The position numbers were made by a program, and so were the translations under genes. A DNA stretch of 64,000 nt, taken from Micromonospora parathelypteridis (lineage in GTDB: Bacteria > Actinomycetota > Actinomycetes > Mycobacteriales > Micromonosporaceae). Under the pieces are notes generated by a model. It saw only the letters and a list, made by a program, of their open reading frames with translations, made no database searches and had not been told where the DNA came from. Shown here in pieces: positions 20,842 through 29,694 of the stretch (position 1 is the stretch's first letter; every line of letters begins with the position of its first letter). The stretch spans positions 310,001 to 374,000 of the forward strand of contig NZ_JACHDP010000001.1 in the NCBI RefSeq assembly GCF_014201145.1. The letters are read 5' to 3'.

Positions 20842-20873
20842 AGCGTAGGTGCTAAGTTGATTACATGTCAACT
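20842..20873. promoter_or_regulatory. Divergent marR/reductase promoter with palindromic operator
   Basis: AGTTGA-TTACATG-TCAACT (20855-20873) has perfect 6-bp arms. It covers the marR start codon (20865) and the -35 box of the reductase-GNAT gene on the other strand. The reductase -10 is TACGCT at 20847-20842. A MarR dimer here would repress both genes. Confidence 0.6.
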
Positions 20874-21353
20874 ACATCGCCGGTCGGGGCCGTACCCTGG
20901 TTGAACCCGGACGAGGAACGCGCGTGGCGGGCCTTCCTGCGCGTGATGGTCTCCGTCCAGACCGGCACGGCGCGCGACCTGGCCGCGATCGGGCTCTCGG
21001 AGCCCGACTACGAGGTGCTGAGCACCCTGTCGGAGCGGGCCGGTCACACCAGCAGCCTCGGCGAACAGGCCGACAAGATGGGCTGGTCACGCAGCCGGCT
21101 GTCCCGGCACGCCACCCGGATGGAGTCGCGCGGTCTCCTGCGGCGCACACCTGACCCGGCCGACGGCAGAGGTTGCTTCCTCGTACTCACCGCGCAAGGC
21201 CTGGAGGCACTCGAGGACGCGGCACCGGCCCACGTTCAGTCGGTACGACGCCACTTCATCGACCGTCTCACCCCAACCGACCTCACCGCCATCGAACAGA
21301 TCGCCCGGAGGTTGGAAGAACCCCAGGTCGGCGACGATCGGCCACCCACCTGA
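20865..21353 (+). CDS. MarR-family transcriptional regulator
   Basis: The protein has 162 residues. The winged helix spans about 55-110 (SLGEQADKMGWSRSRLSRHATRMESRGLLRRTPDPADGRGCFLVLT) and shows the MarR DxR wing pattern. The mRNA has almost no leader. It is divergent from the reductase-GNAT fusion with 30 bp between starts, so that enzyme is its probable target. The ligand is unknown; redox-active compounds or phenolics are usual for this family. Confidence 0.9.
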   Translation: MSTTSPVGAVPWLNPDEERAWRAFLRVMVSVQTGTARDLAAIGLSEPDYEVLSTLSERAGHTSSLGEQADKMGWSRSRLSRHATRMESRGLLRRTPDPADGRGCFLVLTAQGLEALEDAAPAHVQSVRRHFIDRLTPTDLTAIEQIARRLEEPQVGDDRPPT

Positions 21354-21367
21354 GCGGGTGACGAGGG

Positions 21368-22102
21368 TCAGCTTGGGGCGAGGAGGCAGAACTCGTTGCC
21401 TTCCGGGTCGGCGAGGACCGTCCACGAGATGCTTCCGCCCAGGTCGATGGCGGTGGCGCCGAGAGTCCGCAGTCTGGCCGCCTCGGCCTCCGGGTCGTCA
21501 CCCGGGTATGGACGGACGTCGAGATGGACGCGGTTCCAGACGGTCTTCACGTCGGAGGTGCGGATGAACTCCAGATATGGGCCGACACCCTTCGCCGAGC
21601 GCAGCACCGCCCGGTGGTCGGTCACCTCGTGCAGGGTCCAGTCCGTGGCCTCGCCCCAGAAGCGGGCCATGACTCGCGGATCCGCGCAGTCGACCACGAC
21701 CGCGGCGATCGGCCCGGTGTCCCGGTAGAGCGGTCGGGGCTCCAGCACGCAGAACTCGTTGCCCTCCGGGTCGGCCAGGACCGTCCACGGCACGTCACCC
21801 TGGCCTACGTCGGCGGGTGTCGCGCCGAGCTCCTTCAGGCGCGTGACCACCTCCGCCTGATGGGCCGCCGAGGTGGTGGCGAGGTCGACGTGCACCCGGT
21901 TCTTGACCGTCTTGGGTTCCGGGGAGACGACGAGGTCGATGCAGACGGCGACGGGGTCGGGGTAGACGAAGCCCTCAGGTTCGAGGTTGGTCACGCCGGG
22001 TCCCTCGCTGGAGAGTTCCCAACCGAGCACCTCCGCCCAGAAAGCGCCCAGCGCGGAGTCGTCCCGAGCCTTCATGTTGATCTGAACAAGCCGCGTCGCC
22101 AT
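21368..22102 (-). CDS. Tandem VOC (glyoxalase-like) domain protein
   Basis: The 244-residue protein consists of two similar VOC units, each ending in WTVLADPEGNEFC(V/L)L. The first starts at LVQINMKARDDSALGAFWAEVLGW, the second at AAVVVDCADPRVMARFWGEATDW. This is the Glyoxalase_6-type family of unknown substrate, and its nearest studied relatives act on small aldehydes or bind drugs. The start at 22102 is preferred over 22129 because the N-terminal strand begins directly after it. It is convergent with marR. Confidence 0.8.
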   Translation of the reverse strand: MATRLVQINMKARDDSALGAFWAEVLGWELSSEGPGVTNLEPEGFVYPDPVAVCIDLVVSPEPKTVKNRVHVDLATTSAAHQAEVVTRLKELGATPADVGQGDVPWTVLADPEGNEFCVLEPRPLYRDTGPIAAVVVDCADPRVMARFWGEATDWTLHEVTDHRAVLRSAKGVGPYLEFIRTSDVKTVWNRVHLDVRPYPGDDPEAEAARLRTLGATAIDLGGSISWTVLADPEGNEFCLLAPS

Positions 22103-22158
22103 GGCGACGATGTTAGCGGTATGAGGCACCTCAAGATCGGCCCGATTTCACCGACGCG

Positions 22159-22623
22159 TCAACGACCTTCGGCGCCGTAGAGCCGGCTGACGGTCTCGGC
22201 TACGCAGACGGGCTTGCCGCCACTGTCGCTCTCGACGGAGACCGTCGCGACCAACTGCACGCCGCCGATCACCGGGGACACCTCGGCGATGGTGGCGGTG
22301 GCCCGTACGGAGGCGCCGACCCGCACCGGGGCAGGGAAGCGCACCCGGTTCAGCCCGTAGTTGACCCCCATCGCCACCCCCTCGACCCGGTAGAGCCCGC
22401 CGGCCAGCGCCGGCAGCAGCGACAGCGTCAGGTACCCGTGGGCGATCGTCCCGCCGAACGGGCCGGCTGCGGCCCGGACCGGGTCGAGATGGATCCACTG
22501 GTGGTCGTCGGTGGCGTCGGCGAACAGATCGACACGACCCTGCTCGATACGCTGCCACGGACCGGGCCCGAGGGTTTCGCCGACCGCGCTCGTCAGGTCC
22601 TCGAACGAGCTGAAGACTCGCAT
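22159..22623 (-). CDS. MaoC-like dehydratase / (R)-enoyl-CoA hydratase
   Basis: The 154-residue single hot-dog fold carries the hydratase motif with Asp and His in FADATDDHQWIHLD, followed by GGTIAHGYLTLSL. It would hydrate enoyl-CoA intermediates. The gene begins 17 bp after the acyl-CoA dehydrogenase stop, so the dehydrogenase makes a double bond that this enzyme hydrates. The actual acyl substrate is unknown. Confidence 0.88.
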   Translation of the reverse strand: MRVFSSFEDLTSAVGETLGPGPWQRIEQGRVDLFADATDDHQWIHLDPVRAAAGPFGGTIAHGYLTLSLLPALAGGLYRVEGVAMGVNYGLNRVRFPAPVRVGASVRATATIAEVSPVIGGVQLVATVSVESDSGGKPVCVAETVSRLYGAEGR

Positions 22624-22640
22624 GCCAGGTCTCCTTGGGG

Positions 22641-23789
22641 CTAGAAGGCGTTGACGCCGGTGAGCGCGCGTCCGATGAGGAGTTGCTGGATCTGGCTGGT
22701 GCCCTCGTAGAGGGTGGCGACCCGGGCGTCCCGCAGGTACTTGCCGACCGGGTATTCGTCGATGTAGCCGTACCCACCGAAGACCTGGACCGCGTTGTTG
22801 GCCGCGCGGACGGCCGCCTCGCTGGCGAAGAGCTTGGCCATCGACGCCTCGGTCGCGAATGGCTGGTCGCGGTCGATCAGGTCGGCCACCTGCCAGACCA
22901 GCAACCGGGCGGCGGCGGTGTCCACCGCGATGGCGGCGAGCAGTTGTTGGACGAGCTGGTGCCCGGCGATCGGCTTGCCGAACTGGATCCGCTGCCCGGC
23001 GTAGCCGACCGCGGCGTCGAGGCAGCCCTGGGCGATGCCGACACAGCCGGCGGCCACCGACATCCGACCCTTGGCGAGGGTCGCCAGGGCCAGCCGGAAC
23101 CCGCTGCCCTCGTCGCCGAGGCGGGCGGTGTCGGGCACGCGTACCTCGTCGAAGCGCAGCTCGCCGGTTGCCTGGCCGCGAAGGCCCAGCTTGCCGTGGA
23201 TCTCCCGTCGGGTCAGGCCTGGGCTGGCGGTGGGCACCAGGAACGCGGTGATGCCCCGGTGCCCTGGGCCGCCGGTGCGGGCGAAGACCAGTGCGACGTC
23301 GGCGGTGGTGCCGTTGGTGATGAACGTCTTCGTGCCGGTGAGCAGCCAGTCGGCGCCGTCACGGATCGCGCGGGTCCGCAGCGCGGCCGCGTCGGAGCCG
23401 CTGTCCGGCTCGGTCAGCGCGAAACAGCCGAGTGCGGTGCCGGCGCAGAGTCGGGGCAGCCACTCGGCTCGCTGTGCGGCCGTCCCGTGGGCGGCGATCG
23501 ACTTCGCGACCAGGCCGAGTGAGACCGAGACGATGCCGCGCACCGCCGAGTCGCCCCGGCCGAGCTCTTCCAGTACCAGGCAGTACGCGAGATGGTCGCC
23601 GCCGGAACCGCCGTCGGCCTCGGCGATGGTCAGCCCCAGGAAGCCCAGGTCGCCAAGCATGGCGACGATGGCCGGGTCGACCGACTCGCGCCGGTCCCAG
23701 GCGGCGGCGTGCGGCGCCAGCTCGCGGTCGGCGAACTCCGCGGCCAACTGGCGGACCGCGGCCTGCTCGGCGGAGAGGGTCAGCTCCAT
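22641..23789 (-). CDS. Acyl-CoA dehydrogenase
   Basis: The protein has 382 residues, standard family length. FAD-binding motifs FALTEPDSGSDAAALRTRA and KTFITNG are present, as are FGKPIAGHQLVQ and QVFGGYGYIDEYPVGKYLRDAR. The catalytic base Glu is in LYEGTSQIQQLLIGR, the position used by short/branched-chain acyl-CoA dehydrogenases. It oxidises an acyl-CoA to enoyl-CoA with electron-transfer flavoprotein as acceptor. A 7-bp-arm palindrome sits just upstream of the ATG, so expression is probably controlled by a TetR-type repressor. Confidence 0.93.
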   Translation of the reverse strand: MELTLSAEQAAVRQLAAEFADRELAPHAAAWDRRESVDPAIVAMLGDLGFLGLTIAEADGGSGGDHLAYCLVLEELGRGDSAVRGIVSVSLGLVAKSIAAHGTAAQRAEWLPRLCAGTALGCFALTEPDSGSDAAALRTRAIRDGADWLLTGTKTFITNGTTADVALVFARTGGPGHRGITAFLVPTASPGLTRREIHGKLGLRGQATGELRFDEVRVPDTARLGDEGSGFRLALATLAKGRMSVAAGCVGIAQGCLDAAVGYAGQRIQFGKPIAGHQLVQQLLAAIAVDTAAARLLVWQVADLIDRDQPFATEASMAKLFASEAAVRAANNAVQVFGGYGYIDEYPVGKYLRDARVATLYEGTSQIQQLLIGRALTGVNAF

Positions 23790-23795
23790 GGCCTT

Positions 23796-23816
23796 TAAAC
23801 TAGCGGTGATAGTTTA
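23796..23816 (-). promoter_or_regulatory. Palindromic operator upstream of the acyl-CoA dehydrogenase gene
   Basis: TAAACTA-GCGGTGA-TAGTTTA has perfect 7-bp arms and lies 7 bp before the start codon. Size and symmetry suit a TetR-family dimer. The TetR gene at 26702 is the nearest candidate regulator. Confidence 0.5.
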
Positions 23817-23850
23817 TGCCGTCCAGAGCGGACGGTCACCGGCCCCTCGG

Positions 23851-26637
23851 TCACCGGTCGGAGGCCAACCCGGCGTGCCGCTCGGCGGCGAACGCGCGGG
23901 CCAGCTCGGTGCGCGAGCGGATGCCGAGTCGGTGGAACACGTTGCGCAGATGGTGGTCGACCGTACGGGTGGACAGGAACATCCGGGCGGCGATCTCCCG
24001 GTTGGTGGCGCCCTCCGCGACCAGCTCGGCGATCCGCAGTTGCTGGCCGGTCAGCAGCCGCGCCGCCGGCAGGTCCGGTGGACCGACCGACTCCCCGGCC
24101 GCCCGCAGCTCCGTGGTGGCCTGCTCGGCCCAGCACGCCACCCCGAGCAGGCCGAACATCTCGCGGGCCTGGTGCAGGTGCGTACGCGCGTCACGAGGGC
24201 GTCGGCTGCGCCGCAGCTCCTGGCCGAAGAGCAGCTCGGTACGGGCACGCTCGAACGTGCCGGCCTCCGTCGGGTGCAGCCGTAACGCCGTCTGGAAATC
24301 CCGTTCCGCGTCGGCGCCACCCCGGGGTGCGAGCAACGCGTGGCACCGGGCGGACAGGGCCCGGCGTAACGGGCTCGCGGTGCTGCTGGCCCACCTGTCG
24401 AACACGGCGAGCGCGGCCGTCGCCGCCGGTCGGTGCGCCAGGTGAGCCGCAGCCTCCACCAGATATGGGGTTGCCATCACCTGCACCAGGACCTGACCGC
24501 GACCGGTGCCGAGCCGGGCCAGCGACGCCAGCCGGTCGGCGGCCTCGGCGTGCCGGCCGTCGATGAGGTCGAGCACCGCCAGTGCCCACCCGGCGAGCGC
24601 GTGCGGACGGCTGCCCGGCGTCGGCGACTCGCCGATCTCGCGGAGGTGCCGCAGGCTGGTGTCGCGGTCGGCCCGGATCGCGGCGAGCACGGCGAGCATG
24701 CCCAGGTGGACGCTGGCGCAGTTGACCTGGCCCGAGGCGCGGGCGACCCGTAGCCCGTCGCGGGAGGTCTCCGCCGCTGCCTCGTGCCGGCCCAGCCAGT
24801 ACTCGGCGACCGCCCGCAACTCCAGCGCTCGGGACAGCACGGACAGCTCGCCCCGCTCCCGGGCCAACCCGACGGCGCGATCGGCGAGCCGGTGCGCCGC
24901 CCCGTCCACGGCAACCACCAGGCCGGCCGCCGCCGCCGAGTTGAGCGCGGTGGGGGTCAGCGCCGATCCGGTCAACCGGCCGCCCAGCACGACGGCGCGC
25001 CGCAGCGCGGGGCCGGCCCGCTCATGGTCGCCCCGCAGGGTCGCCGCCACCCCGGCGACCAGACAGCCCATCAGCTCCACGGCCGGTGGGTCGGTCGGTC
25101 GCCGCAACGCCAGCGCCCGCCGGCCGACCTCGGCGTACCGGTACTGGTCACCGGCGAAGCAGACCGCCTCGCCGGCCCGCACCAGCCCGGACAGCGCCAG
25201 GGCGCGATCGGTGCCAGCCACCGCGGTAGCGGCGGTCAGCAACGTGACCGACGCACCTGACGCACCGCCGCACCGCAGCTCCAACTCACCGCGCAGCAGG
25301 TCGGCGCGGCCCCGGACGGCCGGGTCCGTGCAGACGGCGCGGAGGCGATCGAGCAGTAGTCGGGCCGCGTCGGGTTGGCCCCCGGCCCAGGCGTAACGAG
25401 CTGCGGTCAGCAGGCGGGCGGCCGTCTGGGTGGGCTGGCCGCTGAGTTCTGCGGCCCAACGCAGCGCCGCCGAGGCGGTGGCCCAGTCGCCGACCCCACC
25501 GGCCGCCGCCTCTTCCAGCTCGGTGGCGAGGGCGGGGTCGGCACCCGCCGTCGCGGCGGCGAGGTGCATGGCCCGGCGCAACCGCTGCCCATCCGCGACC
25601 AGCACCCCGGCGAGCAGTCGGTGTGCCGCGCGGCGCTCGGCGAGTGGCGCGCTGGCCGCGATCATCGTGCGCACCAACGGCTGGGGGAAGGTGACGCCTC
25701 GCGGTTCGACGCGGACCAGCCCGGCGACCTCCGCCGGGGCGAGCGCCTCGACCTCGGTGCCGGCCGCCGCCGCGGCCCGGATCAGGGTGCCCGGCTCGCC
25801 GGCCTCGTCGAGCGCGGCGAGCAGCAGCACCCGGCGGGTGTCCGGTGGCAACCGGTCCAGGCGGGCCCGGTACGCGCGGCCCAGCGCACCGTCCGCCGGC
25901 GGTGCCACGGGCAGCGCCTCCTCTCCCCGCCACTGGGCCGGGCTGAGCACCTCGGCGAGGTCCACCAGGGCCTGCGGGTTGCCGCCGCCGATCGCGGCCA
26001 GCGCGGTCACCACCGACGCGGCGGGCCGCTCGGGCAGCCGGTCGGTGAGGACGGCGACGCTGCCCCACTCGTCGAGCGGCCGGAGCCGGTGCGCCGGTAT
26101 CCCGTCGACGGTGACGGTGACGTCCGCGGTGAGCAGGACGACGACCGGCAGGTGTCGCAGCCGGCGGGCCACGAAGGCCAGCACCTGCGCGGTCTGCGGG
26201 TCACCCCGGTCGACGTCGTCCATGGTGGCGAGCATCGGACGGTCCCGGGCGGCGGCGGCGAGCAACCCGAGCACCGCCATGGACAACGTCAGTTGGCGGT
26301 CGGCCGGGCAGGTCTCCCCGGCCAGCGCACGCCGCAGCAGCAGGCGTTGCTCGTCCGGCAGGGCGGCGGCGCGGTGGAGCACCGGGTCGAGCAGGCGTTG
26401 CAGGCCGGCGTACGGCAGCGTGGCCTCCTCGGCCAGTCCGCTCGCGGCGAGCACGGTGCAGCCCTCGGCGTACCGGTGGGCGTGGCCGACCAGCGCGGTC
26501 CGGCCCGAGCCCGGCTCACCGTGCAGCAGCAGGGCACCACCGCCGCCGGTCACGCCGTCGAGCAGACTCCGGACAGCCTGCCACTCATCGTCGCGGCCAC
26601 GCAGCACGGTTAGTTGCACTCTCGATGCAGTAACCAT
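23851..26637 (-). CDS. LAL-type LuxR-family transcriptional regulator
   Basis: The 928-residue protein has an N-terminal ATPase domain with Walker A in LLLHGEPGSGRTALVGHAHRY and a degenerate Walker B (ATMDDVDRGDP), a long central helical repeat region, and a C-terminal LuxR HTH (ELVAEGATNREIAARMFLSTRTVDHHLRNVFHRLGIRSRTEL). This is the MalT-like large ATP-binding LuxR (LAL) design. Targets and inducer are unknown. It lies between the acyl-CoA dehydrogenase and a TetR gene, all on the minus strand, but with about 60-bp gaps each way, so separate promoters are possible. Confidence 0.92.
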   Translation of the reverse strand: MVTASRVQLTVLRGRDDEWQAVRSLLDGVTGGGGALLLHGEPGSGRTALVGHAHRYAEGCTVLAASGLAEEATLPYAGLQRLLDPVLHRAAALPDEQRLLLRRALAGETCPADRQLTLSMAVLGLLAAAARDRPMLATMDDVDRGDPQTAQVLAFVARRLRHLPVVVLLTADVTVTVDGIPAHRLRPLDEWGSVAVLTDRLPERPAASVVTALAAIGGGNPQALVDLAEVLSPAQWRGEEALPVAPPADGALGRAYRARLDRLPPDTRRVLLLAALDEAGEPGTLIRAAAAAGTEVEALAPAEVAGLVRVEPRGVTFPQPLVRTMIAASAPLAERRAAHRLLAGVLVADGQRLRRAMHLAAATAGADPALATELEEAAAGGVGDWATASAALRWAAELSGQPTQTAARLLTAARYAWAGGQPDAARLLLDRLRAVCTDPAVRGRADLLRGELELRCGGASGASVTLLTAATAVAGTDRALALSGLVRAGEAVCFAGDQYRYAEVGRRALALRRPTDPPAVELMGCLVAGVAATLRGDHERAGPALRRAVVLGGRLTGSALTPTALNSAAAAGLVVAVDGAAHRLADRAVGLARERGELSVLSRALELRAVAEYWLGRHEAAAETSRDGLRVARASGQVNCASVHLGMLAVLAAIRADRDTSLRHLREIGESPTPGSRPHALAGWALAVLDLIDGRHAEAADRLASLARLGTGRGQVLVQVMATPYLVEAAAHLAHRPAATAALAVFDRWASSTASPLRRALSARCHALLAPRGGADAERDFQTALRLHPTEAGTFERARTELLFGQELRRSRRPRDARTHLHQAREMFGLLGVACWAEQATTELRAAGESVGPPDLPAARLLTGQQLRIAELVAEGATNREIAARMFLSTRTVDHHLRNVFHRLGIRSRTELARAFAAERHAGLASDR

Positions 26638-26701
26638 GCAAGTCAGTGTTACTCATCGGAAACCGAATGGAAAGAGGGGGCGATACCGGGTCGGGCCGGA
26701 A

Positions 26702-27337
26702 TCAGTCGGCCGCGACCTCGGCGAGCAGGGCGCCCACCGTGCGGGTCATCACCGCGCGGGCCTGGTCCACGCCCAGCCCGAGGCCGTAGCGCAGCATCGA
26801 CCAGGCCGGCCACATGCTCGCGGCCACCAGGGCGTTGAGCAGTTGCTCCCGCCCCTGGTCGGCCTGCGTCAGCTCGACGGCGAAGAGCTCCTCGACCTCG
26901 TCGCGCACCCGGTCGATGTGCTTGAGGCGGTTGCGGTGCAGCTGGTCGGAGACCGGCTCCCGCATCTGGGCGGCCCGCGCCGACGGTGTGATGAGTTGGA
27001 GCAGCCGGGCCCGTTGCCGGCAGTACGCGTCGACCCGCTTGGCCAGCGGCAGCCCCGGCGAGACCGGCCGATATGCGGCGTCCTGCTGGCGGAGCACCTC
27101 CGCGCCGCTCGCCTCGAAGAGCGTCTCCATGTCCTTGAAGTTGGTCCAGAGCGTCCGCAGCGAGATGCCGGCCCGTTCGGCGATGCGTTCCCCGGTCGGG
27201 CGGAGGTCGCCCTCGGAGATGAGTGCGAGATGCGCCTCGACGATGGCCGCGCGGGTGCGCTCGGCGCGGGCGGTGCGCCCGTCGACCCGGCCCGCGACCT
27301 CGACCCCGTCCATCCGCCCCCGCCCCTTCACCCCCAT
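26702..27337 (-). CDS. TetR-family transcriptional regulator
   Basis: The protein has 211 residues. The HTH is RTRAAIVEAHLALISEGDLRPTGERIAERAGISLRTLWTNFKDMETLFEA. Its C-terminal ligand domain is rich in helices and resembles regulators of lipid or acyl-CoA pathways. A start at 27313 (MDGVEV) is an alternative. Neighbouring SDR, acyl-CoA dehydrogenase and MaoC genes suggest a fatty- or branched-acid regulon, and palindromes at 23796 and 33249 are possible binding sites. Confidence 0.9.
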   Translation of the reverse strand: MGVKGRGRMDGVEVAGRVDGRTARAERTRAAIVEAHLALISEGDLRPTGERIAERAGISLRTLWTNFKDMETLFEASGAEVLRQQDAAYRPVSPGLPLAKRVDAYCRQRARLLQLITPSARAAQMREPVSDQLHRNRLKHIDRVRDEVEELFAVELTQADQGREQLLNALVAASMWPAWSMLRYGLGLGVDQARAVMTRTVGALLAEVAAD

Positions 27338-27407
27338 GGCGTCCCCCGACGCATCGCCGAGTCTAGACAGGCGGTGATCAGCGGCCCCGGGCCGACCGCC
27401 AGCGTCG

Positions 27408-28175
27408 TCATCCGGCTCGGCCCGACAGCGAGACGCCCCCGTCGCAGACGAGGGTCTGCCCGGTGATCCAGCCGGCGTCGTCGGAGGCCAGGAAGGCGAC
27501 CGCGCCCGCCACGTCCGGCGGCAGACCGAGGCGACCGAGCGGGTACCGCGCGGCGACCTCGTCCTCCCGGCCCTCGTAGAGGGCGGCGGCGAAGTGGGTC
27601 TTCACCACGCCGGGGGCGACCGCGTTGACCCGGATCGTCGGCCCCAACTCCACGGCGAGGCTCGCGGTGAGGTGGTTGAGCGCGGCCTTGCTCAATCCGT
27701 AGAAGGCGATGCCGGGCGACGGGCCGAGCCCGGCGATCGACGAGACGTTGACGACGCAGCCACCGCGCTCGGTCATGCCGGCGGCGCAGACCTCCTGCAC
27801 CCAGCCGAGCGTGGCGACCACGTTCACGTCGAGGATCTTGCGTGCCGCCGCCAGGTCGAGCCCGACCAGCGGGCCGTGCACCGGGTTGATGCCGGTGTTG
27901 TTGACCAGGAGGTCCACCGGCCCGAATGCGGCGCTGACCTGTCGCACGGCGTCCGCTCGATGCTCGGGGTCGTCGGAGCGCCCGGGCACGGCGACGGCGT
28001 ACTCCGGCCCGCCCAGGGCGGCCACCGCCTCGCCCAGCGCCTCGGGACGCCGGGCGGTCAGACCGACCCTGGCGCCCTCGGCAACGAGGCGTTGGGCGAT
28101 GGCCAGGCCGATGCCTCGACTGGCGCCGGTGACGATGGCGACACGATCAACGAGCCGGCCCTTATATGCATTCAC
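27408..28175 (-). CDS. Short-chain dehydrogenase/reductase (SDR)
   Basis: The protein has 255 residues. The cofactor motif is TGASRGIG, the NNAG motif appears as NNTG, the catalytic Ser is in VNVSSIAG and the Tyr-Lys pair in YGLSKAA. It is a classical SDR of the FabG-like group. Arg at the end of strand 2 (LTARRPEAL) suggests NADPH preference. It is the first gene of the run SDR-TetR-LAL regulator on the minus strand. Substrate is not assignable, though a 3-hydroxyacyl derivative is reasonable from context. Confidence 0.92.
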   Translation of the reverse strand: MNAYKGRLVDRVAIVTGASRGIGLAIAQRLVAEGARVGLTARRPEALGEAVAALGGPEYAVAVPGRSDDPEHRADAVRQVSAAFGPVDLLVNNTGINPVHGPLVGLDLAAARKILDVNVVATLGWVQEVCAAGMTERGGCVVNVSSIAGLGPSPGIAFYGLSKAALNHLTASLAVELGPTIRVNAVAPGVVKTHFAAALYEGREDEVAARYPLGRLGLPPDVAGAVAFLASDDAGWITGQTLVCDGGVSLSGRAG

Positions 28176-28260
28176 GGTGCAGATAGTAGGAGGGCTGATC
28201 GGTGTCGGTCAACGCCTCGGACGACAGCCCGGAGACACCACCCCGGGAGCGCGCGCAGCC

Positions 28261-28302
28261 GTCCGACCGGGCGTGGTCACGCGCGACCACGCCCGGTCGG
28301 AC
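28261..28302 (-). terminator. Strong hairpin terminator of the liv operon
   Basis: Perfect 18-bp arms (28261-28278, GTCCGACCGGGCGTGGTC, with 28285-28302) enclose a 6-nt loop. It starts 20 nt past the livK stop codon and separates the transporter operon from the SDR gene. Confidence 0.8.
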
Positions 28303-28322
28303 GCCAGGTGTACGACAGTTCC

Positions 28323-29609
28323 TCAGGAGACGGTCGGCACCCCGTTCGCCGGTGGCGCGGCCGGCGTGGCGGTGTACTCGTTGACCGCCCCGTCCGCCTC
28401 GTCGGTCTCGTACGCCGGCCCGAAGTAGCTCTGCACTCCCCCGCTCACCTTGCTCAGCCGCTGCCCGCCGTACCCGGAGTGGTCCTTGGCGGAGAAGCGC
28501 AGCGGCACGAGCCCGGGGCCCTGGAAGCCGCCCTTCTGCACGGCCTCGATCACCTTCTCCCGGGTGAGGTCCTTGCCGGCGGCGAGCAACGTCTGCACGA
28601 AGAGGTAGCCGACCGACATGCCGTAGACGGTGTTGCCGTCGAACGGCGCGTCCCCGTTGTGCTCCTTGTTGATTTTGGTGAAGAGCTGGATCCACGGGTT
28701 CGCGGTCTCGTTCTGCATCGGCAGGTAGTTGGTGCCGACCATGCCCTCCAGCAGCGGGGCGGCCGCGCCGAGCTGCTTGGCCAGGGTCGGGTGGTCGGCG
28801 CCGACGTTGGAGACCAGCCACTGCGGCTTGAAGCCCAGCCGCGCCGCGGTGCCGATGGAGAGCGCGGTGAAGCCGGGCACCGTGGCGAGCACCACGACCT
28901 GGCATCCGGCCGCCTTGAAGGCACCGATCTGCGGCGCGACGTTGGTGTTGCTGGTGACGTAGGTCTGCTTGACCGCCACGGCCCCGGCGCCGAGCACCTT
29001 CTCCACGCCGGCCAGGCTGTCCCGGCCGAAGTCGTCGTCCTGGCCGAGGAAGCAGACCTTCTGGCCGGCCAGGTTCGCCTTCGCGTAGTTGGCGAGGATC
29101 TTGCCCTCGACCGTGTAGTCCGGGTTGAACCCGAACGTGCCGGGATACTTGTCCGGCTGGTCCCAGCTGCGGCTGCCGGAGGCGACGAAGAGGTCGGGCA
29201 CCCGGTTGCTCTTGAGGAAGTCGAGCACCCCGGTGTGCGTCGGCGTCCCGAGACCGTTGAGGATGGCGAAGACCTTGTCCTGCAGGACGAGCTGACGGAC
29301 CACCTGCTGGGTGTTCGCCGGGTTGTAGCCGTCGTCCATGATCTTGTAAGTGATCTTCCGACCATGCACGCCGCCGTTGGCGTTGACGTAGTCGAAGTAC
29401 GCCTTCGTCGCCGGCGCGATCTTCGAGTAGCCGGCCGAGGCCGGACCGGTCAGCGGCATGTGCGTGCCGACGGTGACCTCGGTGTCGGTGACTCCCGGCA
29501 CCGATGCCCCGCCGGGACCGGAGCCGTCGTCACCGCTGCAACCGGCGGCGGTGACCAACAGGGCGATGGTGCTGGCGATCGCGAGACCACGTTGTGCCAT
29601 ACGGTGCAT
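28323..29609 (-). CDS. livK: Branched-chain amino-acid-type ABC substrate-binding lipoprotein
   Basis: The protein has 428 residues. The lipobox is VTAAGC, after the n-region MHRMAQRG. The mature part is a type-I periplasmic binding fold of the LivK/ANF-receptor family (VTVGTHMPLTGPASAGYSKIAPATKAYFDYVNANGGVHGRKI). Proteins of this group bind branched amino acids, but also amides, aromatics or dicarboxylates. The ATG at 29609 is chosen; a GTG at 29618 is possible. It is the last gene of the transporter operon, with a hairpin between it and livM. Confidence 0.9.
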   Translation of the reverse strand: MHRMAQRGLAIASTIALLVTAAGCSGDDGSGPGGASVPGVTDTEVTVGTHMPLTGPASAGYSKIAPATKAYFDYVNANGGVHGRKITYKIMDDGYNPANTQQVVRQLVLQDKVFAILNGLGTPTHTGVLDFLKSNRVPDLFVASGSRSWDQPDKYPGTFGFNPDYTVEGKILANYAKANLAGQKVCFLGQDDDFGRDSLAGVEKVLGAGAVAVKQTYVTSNTNVAPQIGAFKAAGCQVVVLATVPGFTALSIGTAARLGFKPQWLVSNVGADHPTLAKQLGAAAPLLEGMVGTNYLPMQNETANPWIQLFTKINKEHNGDAPFDGNTVYGMSVGYLFVQTLLAAGKDLTREKVIEAVQKGGFQGPGLVPLRFSAKDHSGYGGQRLSKVSGGVQSYFGPAYETDEADGAVNEYTATPAAPPANGVPTVS

Positions 29610-29665
29610 GGGAAACACCGACCTTTCTCGGTCCGGTAATTGAGGGAACGGTGTGGTGGTGGTGT

Positions 29666-29684
29666 GCCCGGCGGGAGGCCGGGC
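29666..29684 (-). terminator. Small hairpin between livM and livK
   Basis: GCCCGGC (29666-29672) pairs with GCCGGGC (29678-29684) around GGGAG. It may protect the livK message or weaken read-through from livM; binding-protein genes are often set apart in this way. Confidence 0.4.
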
Positions 29685-29694
29685 GGGGAACAGC

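Noticed and set aside
23820-23862. Repeated GGTCACCGG units before the LAL regulator's stop
   Set aside because: Two short copies at the gene end and gap, likely chance in GC-rich DNA; no consistent spacing or symmetry.
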